Below the pieces are notes generated by a model. That model did no database searches. It was not told the origin of the DNA and worked only from the letters and a program-made list of their open reading frames with translations. A DNA stretch of 64,000 nucleotides from Glycomyces xiaoerkulensis (GTDB lineage Bacteria; Actinomycetota; Actinomycetes; Mycobacteriales; Micromonosporaceae). This document shows, piece after piece, positions 28,562 to 37,040 of the stretch. How positions within the stretch are numbered: position 1 is the stretch's first letter; each line of letters begins with the position of its first letter. The position numbers and the translations under genes were made by a program. The stretch lies in NCBI RefSeq assembly GCF_002798405.1, contig NZ_PGGV01000038.1, positions 1 through 64,000 of the forward strand, written 5' to 3'.

Positions 28562-28819
28562 ATGACCACAGAGCTCCAGGGACTCCGGGAGGAGTCCGCC
28601 GGAGAGCCCGTACTCCGGGTGATCCGGGGCCGTCCCTCCGACTCGGAACTTGCGGCCGTCGTGGGCGCCGTCCTGGCCCTGCCGCGCGAGGAGGAGCCGG
28701 ACGAGAACGGCGGACGGCGCCGCCGCGCCGCCTCCTGGGCCGACCCGGGGCTGCGGTTGCGGGTGCGGCGCTCCTGGCGCGACACCTCGGTTCCGGCGCG
28801 GAGGGGCATGGACCGGTGA
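28562..28819 (+). CDS. accE: Acyl-CoA carboxylase epsilon subunit
   Basis: 85 residues. VLRVIRGRPSDSELAAVVGA and VLALP form the short conserved helix of actinobacterial AccE/PccE proteins, which bridge alpha and beta carboxylase subunits. The rest is a basic, Trp-containing tail (AASWADPGLRLRVRRSWRDT) that is usual for the family. The stop overlaps the GTG of maf by four bases. Confidence 0.85.
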   Translation: MTTELQGLREESAGEPVLRVIRGRPSDSELAAVVGAVLALPREEEPDENGGRRRRAASWADPGLRLRVRRSWRDTSVPARRGMDR

Positions 28820-29409
28820 CGAGGACGTTCGTTCTGGCCTCGGCCTCGCCGGCCCGGCGCGAGCTGCTGACCGCCGCGGGCATCGAGCCCGAGGTGGTGG
28901 TCTCGGGGGTCGACGAGAGCCGGGTGATGGGCCATGATCCGGCCGAGCTCGCCTGTACGCTTGCCGAGCTCAAGGCCGGGGCGGTGCTCGACATGGTCGG
29001 GCCGCGGGCGCTCGTGCTCGGCTGCGACTCGGTGCTGCACTTCGGCGGCGAGATCCTCGGCAAGCCCGAGAGCGCCGAGGAGGCGACCTCGCGGTGGAAG
29101 CGGATGCGCGGCCGGACCGGGACGCTCCACACTGGGCACTGCCTGATCGATCCGGAGGCCGACCGGAGGATCGTGCGGTCCTCGGGCACGGTGGTGCACT
29201 TCGCCGAGGCCTCCGACGCCGAGATCGCCGCGTACGTCGCGACCGGGGAGCCGCTGCACGTGGCCGGCTCGTTCACGCTCGACGGGTACGGCTCGGCCTT
29301 CATCGACCGGATCGAGGGCGACCCCGGCACGGTCATCGGACTGTCGATGCCGCTGCTGCGCGTCATGCTCGGCGAGCTCGAGATCGCCCTGACCGATCTG
29401 TGGCGCTAG
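28816..29409 (+). CDS. maf: Maf-like nucleoside triphosphate pyrophosphatase
   Basis: 197 residues. It hydrolyses non-canonical or selected pyrimidine NTPs to monophosphates, a house-cleaning role. LASASPARRELLTAAGI is the N-terminal phosphate-binding signature; VLGCDSVLHFGGEILGKPES and GSFTLDGYGSAFIDRIEGDP are the other conserved blocks. The GTG overlaps the accE stop (GTGA), so it is translationally coupled in the accE-maf operon found across actinomycetes. Confidence 0.93.
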   Translation: MTRTFVLASASPARRELLTAAGIEPEVVVSGVDESRVMGHDPAELACTLAELKAGAVLDMVGPRALVLGCDSVLHFGGEILGKPESAEEATSRWKRMRGRTGTLHTGHCLIDPEADRRIVRSSGTVVHFAEASDAEIAAYVATGEPLHVAGSFTLDGYGSAFIDRIEGDPGTVIGLSMPLLRVMLGELEIALTDLWR

Positions 29410-29415
29410 CGCGGC

Positions 29416-29462
29416 GAGCGGACCGCCGCCGGGCAGTGTCGGCCGACGGCGCCGGTCCGCTC
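29416..29462. terminator. Hairpin between convergent maf and thioredoxin-fold genes
   Basis: GAGCGGACCG and CGGTCCGCTC are perfect 10-bp complements 27 bp apart, and the loop can itself fold (GCCG/CGGC). It starts 7 bp after maf and ends 10 bp before the opposite stop. No T-run. Confidence 0.5.
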
Positions 29463-29471
29463 AGCGGTCGG

Positions 29472-30014
29472 TCACTCGCGCCACTTGATGCCGCAGCCGG
29501 TGGACGGGTGGTGCGGCTCGGGGACCGGTTCGCCCTTGCGCACGTGCTCGACGGCGGTGGCGAGGTATTCGCCGGTGAGTTCGACGCCGTTGCGGGGGGT
29601 GGAGCCGTCGAAGGCGCCCCGGTAGGCGAGCTTGCGGTCGGGGCCGTAGAGGAAGAAGTCGGGGGTGCAGGCGGCGTTGTAGGCGCGGGCGACTTCCTGG
29701 GACTCGTCGACCAGGTACGGGAAGTCCCAGCCTGCGCGGGCGACCTGCTCGGCGAGTCCGGACGGGGCGTCGTCGGGGTAGTTCTCGGCGTCGTTGGAGC
29801 AGATCGCCACCACGTCGAGGTCGGCCTGCCCGGAGACGAACGACCCGAATGCCTGCTCGATGTGCTTCACGTACGGGCAGTGGTTGCAGACGAAGGCGAT
29901 CAGCAGGGCCGGAGCGTCGAAATCGGACAGTGACCGGTCGGTCCCGTCGAGGTCCGGGAGCGTGAAGTCGGGGGCGGGGGTGCCGAGCGGAACCATCTGC
30001 GAGTTGAGAGCCAC
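29472..30014 (-). CDS. Thioredoxin-fold (AhpC/TSA-like) redox protein
   Basis: 180 residues. GTPAPDFTLPDLDGTDRSLS is the usual peroxiredoxin/TlpA-type start, and CNHCPYVKHIEQAF has a CxxC redox pair, typical of the 'thioredoxin family protein' group that keeps this CNHCP motif. VAICSNDAENYPDDAP and ACTPDFFLYGPDRKLAYRGA are further conserved blocks. No signal peptide is seen, so it is cytoplasmic. The substrate is unknown; a role in peroxide or thiol stress is inferred. Confidence 0.87.
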   Translation of the reverse strand: MALNSQMVPLGTPAPDFTLPDLDGTDRSLSDFDAPALLIAFVCNHCPYVKHIEQAFGSFVSGQADLDVVAICSNDAENYPDDAPSGLAEQVARAGWDFPYLVDESQEVARAYNAACTPDFFLYGPDRKLAYRGAFDGSTPRNGVELTGEYLATAVEHVRKGEPVPEPHHPSTGCGIKWRE

Positions 30015-30415
30015 GGGTTTTGCTCCTAGTTTGAGACTGCGTTTCCGGGGCCAATCCTAGCCCGCTCCGGGCGATCGAACCGGGGCGAAACCGGCCGGAG
30101 GCCGAGATCCGGGGAGCCGCACTGCCGTCGGCGCGGGGCCGTGGGGCGGCGGGGCCCCGGGCCAGGTGATCGGAGCCCCGCCGCAGGCCGCCCGTCTACC
30201 CCACTTGTCGGGCGGCCCCCCTGGTGATGGAAGCGAAGTCTCATGTCGAGCAGCGACTTCATATGGCCGTTCCATCACTTGAGTGCGCAGAAATACCGTA
30301 CAGCGGCATAATCAACTTGCGAAGTCAAAAACCCGACAGGTGCAGACATCATGATGCTTGCATAAGCAGGGACGCGCGGGTGTAGGTGCGCAGGCAGGGA
30401 GTCGCCCCCAGAGGG
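30015..30415. other. 401-bp intergenic region without a recognised gene
   Basis: It lies upstream of the thioredoxin-fold gene and downstream of the MerR gene, both on the minus strand. It is GC-rich at 30060-30230 and AT-richer at 30270-30360. I see no credible coding frame and no RNA motif I can name. Confidence 0.45.
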
Positions 30416-31075
30416 TTACCGGTCGTCCGCGAACCCGTGTCGTTTATCGGACTGTTTGAAATGCAGCGCCGAGGTCTCGACCTGGGCGATCCTCCGGAGC
30501 GCCCCGAACAGGGCGTCGCCGAACACGGTCCCGACGATCATCGTCTCCAGGACCTCGTCGCGGTCGCTGCGGGCCTTCAGAACAGCGATGTCGGCAGCCG
30601 CCACGAGGTTCGCCGCCCGGGCGTACTGGTCGGCCCGGTCGATCAGCTCCTCCAGTCCGAGCAGCCGCAGAGTGCCGACGACCTCGGCCAGGGTCGCGAT
30701 CTGGTGGTGGTCGCGAGTCATCCTCGTCCAGCCGTTGCGCTCGGCGATCGCCATCGCCGTGTCCAGGTCCGCGGGTGCGGTGGCTTCGTGCTGGTCCTGC
30801 CGAGCGCTCAGTGCGGCACCGACGATGCCGAGACGGCTGCCCAGGTCGCGATCGGGGGAATCGACCTCGGACAGCACCTCCCGGACCTTGGCGATCGGCA
30901 GCGATCCGATCTCCACCAGGGCGCGTACCAGCCGCAGTCGCCTGACGTGTCCCTCGTCGTAGCTCACCTGGTTGCTGCTGATCCGCTCGCCGCCGGACAG
31001 GAGCCCTTCCCGCACGTAGTACTTGATGGTCGGCGTGGGAACGCCGGTCCTGGCGCTGAGCTCTCCGATTCGCAT
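30416..31075 (-). CDS. MerR family transcriptional regulator
   Basis: 219 residues. MRIGELSARTGVPTPTIKYY is the MerR helix-turn-helix start, followed by VREGLLSGGERISSNQVSYD and VRRLRLVRALVEIGSLPIAK. The C-terminal ~120 residues are helical, with a TipA/PqrA-like effector part of no clear ligand. No metal-binding cysteines are visible. It is divergent from the DUF2306 gene with an AT-rich repeated operator between them, so it probably controls that gene and itself. Confidence 0.88.
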   Translation of the reverse strand: MRIGELSARTGVPTPTIKYYVREGLLSGGERISSNQVSYDEGHVRRLRLVRALVEIGSLPIAKVREVLSEVDSPDRDLGSRLGIVGAALSARQDQHEATAPADLDTAMAIAERNGWTRMTRDHHQIATLAEVVGTLRLLGLEELIDRADQYARAANLVAAADIAVLKARSDRDEVLETMIVGTVFGDALFGALRRIAQVETSALHFKQSDKRHGFADDR

Positions 31076-31120
31076 TGCTCCTTCATACCGGAGGCGGACT
31101 CGATGGCCGAGAGGTTTTCT

Positions 31121-31147
31121 GATAGTTTAACTATCGATAGTTTAACT
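31121..31147. promoter_or_regulatory. Tandem operator between the MerR and DUF2306 genes
   Basis: GATAGTTTAACTATC (31121-31135) is a 6-3-6 palindrome, and GATAGTTTAACT repeats directly at 31136. The junction also reads as AACTATCGATAGTT, a second palindrome. The site is AT-rich and sits 23 bp before the DUF2306 ATG, the position expected for MerR-type control. Confidence 0.68.
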
Positions 31148-31169
31148 GACATCGAGGAGTCCGCCCCCC

Positions 31170-31862
31170 ATGACCGCACTCACCGACTCGAAGCGACCCA
31201 CCGGGAACCGCCGCGGGCGCATCGCGGCCGTCGTCGTCGCCGTCCTCAGCGTCGGCATCGCCCTCTGGGCGGTTCCGCGCTACCTCGTCCCCGGCGCCGA
31301 ACCCCGGATCGAGTACCGCGACGACGTCGCCGTCCATCTGCCGATCCTGTCCTTCCACGCCGCCACCGGAGGACTGGCCCTGATCCTGGGGCCGTTCCAG
31401 TTCTTCCGAGGCATCCGCCGCAGGCACCCGAAGGTCCACCGCGCGATCGGCCGCACCTACCTGCTCGCGGGAGTCCTCCCCGGCAGCCTCAGCGGGATCG
31501 TGGTGGCGCTCCTGACCACCGCCGGTCCCATCGCCATGACCGCCTGGGTGATGCTGGACGTGGCCTGGTTCTACTCCGCCTACCGCGCCTTCGGCGCCGT
31601 CAGAGCCGGGAGGATCGCCGAGCACGAGCGCTGGATGATGCGGAACATGGCCTTCACGTTCGCCGGAGTCACCCTGCGCGCCTACCTCGGGCTGTTCATC
31701 GGCCTCCAGATCCCGCTGCTGGGGCCGGTCTACTCCGGAGACTTCGAGAGCCTCTTCGCGACCGCCTACACCGGAGCCGCGGTCGCCTCGTTCCTGTGCA
31801 ACTGGATGTTCATCGAGATCTACCTGCGGCGCCGGCGAACCGCCGCGCCCGGCCCGGCGTGA
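31170..31862 (+). CDS. DUF2306 membrane protein
   Basis: 230 residues with about seven hydrophobic segments: IAAVVVAVLSVGIALWAVPR, PILSFHAATGGLALILGPFQ, YLLAGVLPGSLSGIVVALLT and others. FHAATGGLALILGPFQFF, RRRHPKVHRAIGRTYL and EHERWMMRNMAFTFAGVTLR match the conserved His- and Arg-containing blocks of DUF2306 proteins. The function is unknown. GAGGAG precedes the ATG. Pairing with a MerR regulator suggests induction by a small molecule. Confidence 0.82.
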   Translation: MTALTDSKRPTGNRRGRIAAVVVAVLSVGIALWAVPRYLVPGAEPRIEYRDDVAVHLPILSFHAATGGLALILGPFQFFRGIRRRHPKVHRAIGRTYLLAGVLPGSLSGIVVALLTTAGPIAMTAWVMLDVAWFYSAYRAFGAVRAGRIAEHERWMMRNMAFTFAGVTLRAYLGLFIGLQIPLLGPVYSGDFESLFATAYTGAAVASFLCNWMFIEIYLRRRRTAAPGPA

Positions 31863-31934
31863 GGACCGATTCCCGGACGGGCGGCGTTTCCACGCGCTAG
31901 GCTGGTTCGTTCCCGAATTCGAGCGAGGAGCGCC

Positions 31935-34076
31935 GTGTCCGAGAAACCAGGCCCAGTCGACGTCGAACACCCCCAGGACGCCGACACGTCCCACGCCGTG
32001 CCGGCACCCGACCCCGCCAACACCTCTGAGCAGGAAGTCGCGATCGAGCAGGAATTCGTCGACCGCGTCTACGACCGCGTCGAGGTGCTCCGCGCCGACG
32101 CCGAGACCCACCGCCAGGCCGGGTTCGCCCACCGCGACGCCACCGTCCCCGGCGCGCAGTTCGAGCGGGACGTCTTCGTCTACCGCGCCGCCCGCCGCAT
32201 CGCCGACCTCGACTCCCAGCACGAGGGCCTGGTGTTCGGGCGCCTCGACTTCGAGGACGGCCGCGTCCGGCACATCGGTCGGCTCGGCGTGCGCGACGAG
32301 GAGTACCGGCCGCTCCTGGTCGACTGGCGCGCACCGGCGGCCGCGCCGTTCTACCAGGCCACGGCCGTCGACCGCCAAGAAGTGGCGCGGCGCCGGGTGA
32401 TCCGCTCGTTCGGAAGGACCGTCGAAGAGGTCAGCGACGACCTGCTCGACGAGGACGCCGCCGACCGGCTGCCGGTCATCGGCGACGGCGCGCTCATGGC
32501 CGCCCTGGGACGCAAGCGCACCGGCAGGATGCGCGACATCGTCGCCACCATCCAGTCCGAGCAGGACGCCGCGATCCGTGCTCCCGGCAGAGGCGCCACC
32601 CTGATCACCGGCGGTCCGGGCACCGGCAAGACCGTGGTGGCGCTGCACCGCGCCGCCTACCTGCTCTACCAGGACCGGAGCCGCTACGAGGCCGCCGGAA
32701 TCCTCGTCGTCGGGCCGTCGGCGGTGTTCATGCGCTACATCGGCCGGGTGCTGCCGAGCCTGGGCGAGGAGACCGCCGCGCTGTACTCGCTCGGCGAGCT
32801 CTACGCCGGCGTGGAGGCCACCCGCCAGGACCGGCCGGAGGTGGCCGCCGTCAAGGGCGGCACCGTGATGCTGCCCGTCCTGCGGCGCCTGGTGCGGCAG
32901 ACCCCGCCGGGCGCACCCGACGAGCTGCGCCTCACCTACAAGGGCGAGGTGTTCCGGCTCGACGCCGCCGAACTGGCCGCCGCGCGCGCCCGCGTGTTCG
33001 AGAAGGAGCAGCGCCCGAACCTCGCCAAGACCGAGGCCGGGCGCGCCCTGCTGGTCGCCCTGTGGCGCAAGGTCAAGCCGGTGATCCCGGAGATCGAGCC
33101 GGCGAAGTTCTCGCGGGAGCTCGGCTCCCGCGGCGAGTTCCTGGCCTTCCTGGACCACTGGTGGCCCGACCTCGACCCGGCCGAGGTGCTCGGCTGGGGC
33201 GCCGACCCGAACCGCCTGGCATCGGCCGCCGAAGGCCACCTGAAACGGCACTCGATCGAGGCGCTGGCCGAGTCCCTCGGCGAGCCGGACTTCTCGATCC
33301 CGGACGTGGCGCTGCTCGACGAGCTCCGCGTCCTGCTCGGGGTCAAGCCCGAGCCGCAGCACCGCGAGCGCATCCGCACCTGGAGCGGCGTGGAAGAGGT
33401 CTCGACGACCCAGGACCGCTACTACGAACGCACCGAGCGGCAGCCCCGAGATGCCTTCTACGAGGACTACGCCCACGTGATCGTCGACGAGGCCCAGGAC
33501 GTGTCGCCGATGCAGTGGCGCGCCCTCGGACGCCGCGGCGGCGCCGCCGGCTGGACGATCGTGGGCGACCAGGCCCAGTCGAGCTGGCCGCGCCCGAAGG
33601 AGAGCGCCGCGGCCCGCAAGCGGGCGGTCCCGCGCGGCAGAATCCACGAGTTCCACCTGACCAAGAACTACCGCAACTCCAAGGAGGTCTTCGAGTACGC
33701 GGCCGAATGGGCGAAGCCGCGCCTGGACCCGTTGGACCTGCCCGAGGCGGTCCGCGAGACCGGGGTGGAGGTCGCCGAGCGGACGGTCGCGACCGACGCG
33801 CTCCTGCCCGAGGTCGCCGGGGCGGTCGCCGAAGCCCTGGACGCGGTCGAGGGCACGGTCGGCATCATCGCGCCCTACGACCGCCACGGGGAGCTGTCGG
33901 CCGCGGTCAACGACGACCGGGTGACCCTGGTCGGACCGCTGGAGTCCAAGGGCCTCGAATGGGACGCCGTGATTGCGGCCGATCTGGAGGGGATAGCGAC
34001 CGGGCACGGCCCGGGGGTCGCCTACGTGGTCCTGACCCGCGCCACCCAGCGTCTCACCAGGGTCGACGTGGTCTGA
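31935..34076 (+). CDS. HelD-like RNA polymerase-recycling ATPase (UvrD-type)
   Basis: 713 residues. After a disordered acidic start comes a helical arm (EQEFVDRVYDRVEVLRADAE). The ATPase core follows, with Walker A TLITGGPGTGKTVVALHRAA (~residues 225-235), a long insertion carrying DRYYERTERQPRDAFYEDYA, Walker B HVIVDEAQDVSPMQW (~515) and C-terminal VGPLESKGLEWDAVI and YVVLTRATQRL. HelD proteins pry open and recycle stalled RNA polymerase; actinobacterial HelR members give rifampicin tolerance. Which subtype this is cannot be settled by eye. It starts at a GTG 72 bp after the DUF2306 gene. Confidence 0.85.
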   Translation: MSEKPGPVDVEHPQDADTSHAVPAPDPANTSEQEVAIEQEFVDRVYDRVEVLRADAETHRQAGFAHRDATVPGAQFERDVFVYRAARRIADLDSQHEGLVFGRLDFEDGRVRHIGRLGVRDEEYRPLLVDWRAPAAAPFYQATAVDRQEVARRRVIRSFGRTVEEVSDDLLDEDAADRLPVIGDGALMAALGRKRTGRMRDIVATIQSEQDAAIRAPGRGATLITGGPGTGKTVVALHRAAYLLYQDRSRYEAAGILVVGPSAVFMRYIGRVLPSLGEETAALYSLGELYAGVEATRQDRPEVAAVKGGTVMLPVLRRLVRQTPPGAPDELRLTYKGEVFRLDAAELAAARARVFEKEQRPNLAKTEAGRALLVALWRKVKPVIPEIEPAKFSRELGSRGEFLAFLDHWWPDLDPAEVLGWGADPNRLASAAEGHLKRHSIEALAESLGEPDFSIPDVALLDELRVLLGVKPEPQHRERIRTWSGVEEVSTTQDRYYERTERQPRDAFYEDYAHVIVDEAQDVSPMQWRALGRRGGAAGWTIVGDQAQSSWPRPKESAAARKRAVPRGRIHEFHLTKNYRNSKEVFEYAAEWAKPRLDPLDLPEAVRETGVEVAERTVATDALLPEVAGAVAEALDAVEGTVGIIAPYDRHGELSAAVNDDRVTLVGPLESKGLEWDAVIAADLEGIATGHGPGVAYVVLTRATQRLTRVDVV

Positions 34077-34090
34077 TCCGGGCGGGACGC

Positions 34091-34696
34091 TCAGGTCGGT
34101 GCGGATCGGCGGCGCAGCGCGAGATGGATCGCGCCGATCGCGAGCAGGCCCGCGACCAGCACGGCGGTGGGGAGCCAGGAGAGGTCGGGTCGGGTCTCGC
34201 CGTCGATCGATCGCCACTGCGTACCGCTGTGGAGCGGCATCCGCTCGCTCCAGTGGACGCTCGTGTACCGGGCGACCCGGTCTCCCGGCTCCAGTGCATC
34301 CGATACCGGAGAATCCGCCGGGAGGTCCTCGTAGCTGATCAGGTCAGGGGAATCGTACGAATACCCGTTCGCGCGGCATTGTTCGACCAGGCCGAAGCCC
34401 GTCGGAGGACGTTCGCACGCCTCGACCGACAGGACCTCGAAGGCGATGGAGCTCCGTTCGCCGGTCGGCGCACCGTAGGCGGTCTGGATCGCCGAGGCGA
34501 GGTTCACGAGAACGAGTATCGAGAGGAGTCCACCGATCGTCGCCAGGCGCCGACGGTGCGCGGGCTTCGGCCTGGAGCCGGGGACGGGCCAGGGAGGGGT
34601 CGCCCTGAAGACCGCCGCCGCACCGAGGCCGATGACGGCGAGGATCGGGAGGGCGAATGCTGCAAGGACGGCGATATCGGTGAGCGGTTCCAACAT
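34091..34696 (-). CDS. Membrane protein of unknown function
   Basis: 201 residues starting MLEPLTDIAVLAAFALPILA. Two N-terminal membrane helices (the second LATIGGLLSILVLVNLASAI) precede an outer domain of about 100 residues (AFEVLSVEACERPPTGFGLV, EQCRANGYSYDSPDLIS, with two Cys that may pair). A last helix follows (WLPTAVLVAGLLAIGAIHLA) and a basic tail. It begins 5 bp after the stop of the 77-residue gene, so they form a two-gene operon. Family not named with confidence. Confidence 0.68.
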   Translation of the reverse strand: MLEPLTDIAVLAAFALPILAVIGLGAAAVFRATPPWPVPGSRPKPAHRRRLATIGGLLSILVLVNLASAIQTAYGAPTGERSSIAFEVLSVEACERPPTGFGLVEQCRANGYSYDSPDLISYEDLPADSPVSDALEPGDRVARYTSVHWSERMPLHSGTQWRSIDGETRPDLSWLPTAVLVAGLLAIGAIHLALRRRSAPT

Positions 34697-34701
34697 GAGG
34701 G

Positions 34702-34935
34702 CTATTCGGCGGCCCTCCTGCGCCTGGACCTGGCGACCAGCCACCAGACGAAGAGGGCGGCGCAGACGATACCCGGGCCCATGTGGACCGCGTAGGCGCC
34801 GATCAGGGTGGGGCCGCCCCAGTCGTTCTCGTAGGTGGAGGGGTCGGAGGCGTCGCGGGTGAACGGGTCGATCGCCGCGCGCACTACGAGGTAGCCGCCG
34901 ACGACGAAGGCCGAGAACTGCAGGATTCGTTTCAC
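34702..34935 (-). CDS. Small two-helix membrane protein
   Basis: 77 residues: MKRILQFSAFVVGGYLVVRA, a polar loop (DPFTRDASDPSTYENDWGGP), then GAYAVHMGPGIVCAALFVWW and a basic RSRRRRAAE end. Unrecognised, but hydrophobicity and basic tail are those of a real small membrane protein. It is the first gene of the pair with the 201-residue membrane protein. Confidence 0.6.
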   Translation of the reverse strand: MKRILQFSAFVVGGYLVVRAAIDPFTRDASDPSTYENDWGGPTLIGAYAVHMGPGIVCAALFVWWLVARSRRRRAAE

Positions 34936-35020
34936 GAGGGTCGTTCCAGGGTGTCGGTCGGGTGTTCGTTCCGAGGACCCGGCGAGCCTACTTGGAGGCC
35001 GGGGGAGGCCGGGGAAGCCG

Positions 35021-35293
35021 TCACCGAGCCGTGGCGATCCGGATCGGCCGCCCGACCGCCTCGCTGAGGCTGCGCCGGAAGCCTTCGTCCTCGGCGCAGG
35101 TGCGGAAGATCGCCTCGGCGAAGTCCTCGATGCCGAGGCGGCCGAGTTCGGCCCGTTCGAGTTCGGGTTCGTCGGCGAATCGGCGGCGGACCAGGTCGGC
35201 GGCCTGCCGGATCGCCGTGCCGCTGCCTTTGACGACCGCTTCGGTCGCCTTGCCGGCCGCCGCGGCGGCGACCGAGATCAGAACCGCTTCCAT
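35021..35293 (-). CDS. Small hypothetical protein (effector-module-like N-terminus)
   Basis: 90 residues: MEAVLISVAAAAAGKATEAV followed by helices (AIRQAADLVRRRFADEPELE, LGRLGIEDFAEAIFRTCAED). The Ala/Gly-rich first helix followed by a charged helical segment resembles the start of many actinobacterial proteins that precede NACHT or peptidase modules. Here it stands alone. Function unknown. AAAGGAAC lies just upstream of the ATG. Confidence 0.55.
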   Translation of the reverse strand: MEAVLISVAAAAAGKATEAVVKGSGTAIRQAADLVRRRFADEPELERAELGRLGIEDFAEAIFRTCAEDEGFRRSLSEAVGRPIRIATAR

Positions 35294-35686
35294 GGGTGTA
35301 GTTCCTTTCCGGTGGCTTTGGAGTCAGTTTAGGCCTATGCGGCGATCGGCACGGTTCCCGCGAATGCGGCGCCGTAGCGGGGACTCCCACGAATGGGTGA
35401 AGTCGGGCCGGTTCGGAGGGCCGTCCCGGTGAAAGTCATGCATCCACTTAGACGTGCCGACGGGTCGGGTGGAACCGGGTTTCACCAGGGCGAACGCCGC
35501 CCGAGCGCCGACCTTGAGCGCCCTCGTTCGATGAGCGGACGACCGGATACATCATTCCGGTGAGATGAATGTCGCTCGCTTCGACGATGTCCCCACGGCT
35601 CGCATGCTGTAAGAATGTCCAGTGGGACCACCATTCCCTTCGGCCCCTCAGAAAACTCCCGGCACTTGGTTAACGGAAGTAATCCG
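35294..35686. other. 393-bp intergenic region
   Basis: A divergent gap between the 90-residue protein and the MHYT gene. GGAAG at about 35675 serves the MHYT start. I see no gene, clear promoter or RNA motif. Confidence 0.4.
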
Positions 35687-36430
35687 ATGATCGAACACTT
35701 CTCCCACGGCTACATCACGCTCCTGGTCGCATTCGGCGTATCCATGACCGGCAGCGCCGTCGGCCTGCTGCTCACCCGCCGCGCCCGGCAGTCGGACCGA
35801 CCCGGCCGCCGTGTCCCCTGGCTCCTCGGAGCGGCCTTCGCCATCGGCGGCGTCGGCATCTGGGTGATGCACTTCGTGGCGATGCTCGGCTTCGCCGTAG
35901 ACGGGGCCACCGTCCGCTACGACCCGCTGCTGACCGCGCTCAGCGCGGTCATCGCGGTGGCGGTGGTCGGCTGCGGACTGCTCATCATCGGCCTCGGCCG
36001 CTACAACGCCCTCAAGCTCGTATCGGCCTCCCTGCTCACCGGCCTCGGCGTGGCCGCGATGCACTACACCGGCATGGCCGCGCTCACCGCGAACATCGAA
36101 CTCCACCACGACCCGGCCTACGTCTGGTCGGCGATCGGCATCGCCATCGCCGCCTCGGGGACGGCGCTCTGGCTGGCCTGGCGGCTCGACCGGGCGGCGT
36201 CGATCTGGCTCGCCTCCGGGGTGATGGCGCTGGCGGTCAACGCGATGCACTACACGGCCATGCTGGGGGTGCGGACCGGAGCCGCGAGCGGCGGACCGGT
36301 CATCGGCGTCGAGTCGTGGCACCTGATCTTCCCGATGGCCACCCTGACGGTGTTCGTGATGCTGATCCTGATCTACGTGGTGGCCACCGAGCCGCCGCTG
36401 CGCGAACCCGGTATGAACCGGGCGGGCTGA
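35687..36430 (+). CDS. MHYT-domain integral membrane sensor protein
   Basis: 247 residues with seven membrane helices and three copies of the MHYT signature: WVMHFVAMLGF, AAMHYTGMAAL and NAMHYTAMLGV. The Met/His pairs near the outer face are proposed to bind copper or sense oxygen, CO or NO. In many bacteria the domain precedes GGDEF/EAL or kinase modules; this protein ends right after it (ATEPPLREPGMNRAG), so any output partner is separate. The ATG at 35687 has a GGAAG site; an earlier in-frame start would add 24 non-conserved residues. Confidence 0.87.
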   Translation: MIEHFSHGYITLLVAFGVSMTGSAVGLLLTRRARQSDRPGRRVPWLLGAAFAIGGVGIWVMHFVAMLGFAVDGATVRYDPLLTALSAVIAVAVVGCGLLIIGLGRYNALKLVSASLLTGLGVAAMHYTGMAALTANIELHHDPAYVWSAIGIAIAASGTALWLAWRLDRAASIWLASGVMALAVNAMHYTAMLGVRTGAASGGPVIGVESWHLIFPMATLTVFVMLILIYVVATEPPLREPGMNRAG

Positions 36431-36439
36431 CAGCGGCGG

Positions 36440-36497
36440 CCGCCGAGCGCCCGGCTCGCTACCTACCGGCCATCGAACGGGGGCGGGCGCTCGGCGG
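36440..36497. terminator. Long hairpin between convergent genes
   Basis: CCGCCGAGCGCCCG (36440-36453) and CGGGCGCTCGGCGG (36484-36497) are perfect 14-bp complements separated by 30 bases, in the 73-bp gap between the MHYT gene and the opposite-strand hypothetical gene. Loop long and no T-run. Confidence 0.5.
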
Positions 36498-36503
36498 TCC
36501 CGT

Positions 36504-37040
36504 TCAGCAGTCCCACAGCCGCCGCATCGGGGCGAACCCGAGCTTCGGCAGCCGGAGGAAGTCCAGCGCGCCCGCGTCCCAGCAGGCGGCGGTCCGGACG
36601 GGAATGGTCGGCGCGGACGGGATCGGCTGGAGCGCGAAGTTGATCATGATCGCCCCCCGCTCCAGCTCCTCGGAGTCCAGCGCGACGCGCCCGTGCCAGC
36701 CGTCCTCGGTGATCAGGACGCTCCTGGTGGGATCGGGGAGCTCGGCACTGATGACGGCGCGGGTGCCGATCGCGAGGCACAGCTCGGTCGCCACCGCCAG
36801 TTCGCTCGCGTAGTCGCACCGCATGGCGAAATCGATGCCCGCCTGCATCTCGGTGCCGAACGAGGACCCGGCGGCGATGCCGGACTGGATGATGACGTCC
36901 AACTCCGGGCCGTCGTAGGTGTCGAGCTCGAAATCGGCCCCGGCGAAGACGTTGGCCGGATGCAGCCCCCATTGCTCGATGACGGCCCGCTTGACGACGG
37001 CCGGAGAGGTCGAACTGTCGAAGTTGATCAGGTAGTCCAT
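36504..37040 (-). CDS. Hypothetical protein
   Basis: 178 residues starting MDYLINFDSSTSPAVVKRAV. It is soluble and acidic, with ELDVIIQSGIAAGSSFGTEM, GIDFAMRCDYASELAVATEL and LITEDGWHGRVALDSEELER. The alternation of alpha and beta segments resembles small immunity/SUKH-like or SitI3-like proteins, but that is only an impression. The ATG at 37040 is chosen; in-frame sequence upstream is Arg/Pro-rich and not protein-like. Confidence 0.6.
   Translation of the reverse strand: MDYLINFDSSTSPAVVKRAVIEQWGLHPANVFAGADFELDTYDGPELDVIIQSGIAAGSSFGTEMQAGIDFAMRCDYASELAVATELCLAIGTRAVISAELPDPTRSVLITEDGWHGRVALDSEELERGAIMINFALQPIPSAPTIPVRTAACWDAGALDFLRLPKLGFAPMRRLWDC

Noticed and set aside
31131-34217. A 1028-codon minus-strand frame opposite the HelD gene
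   Set aside because: Antisense shadow caused by codon bias; Walker motifs lie on the plus strand.
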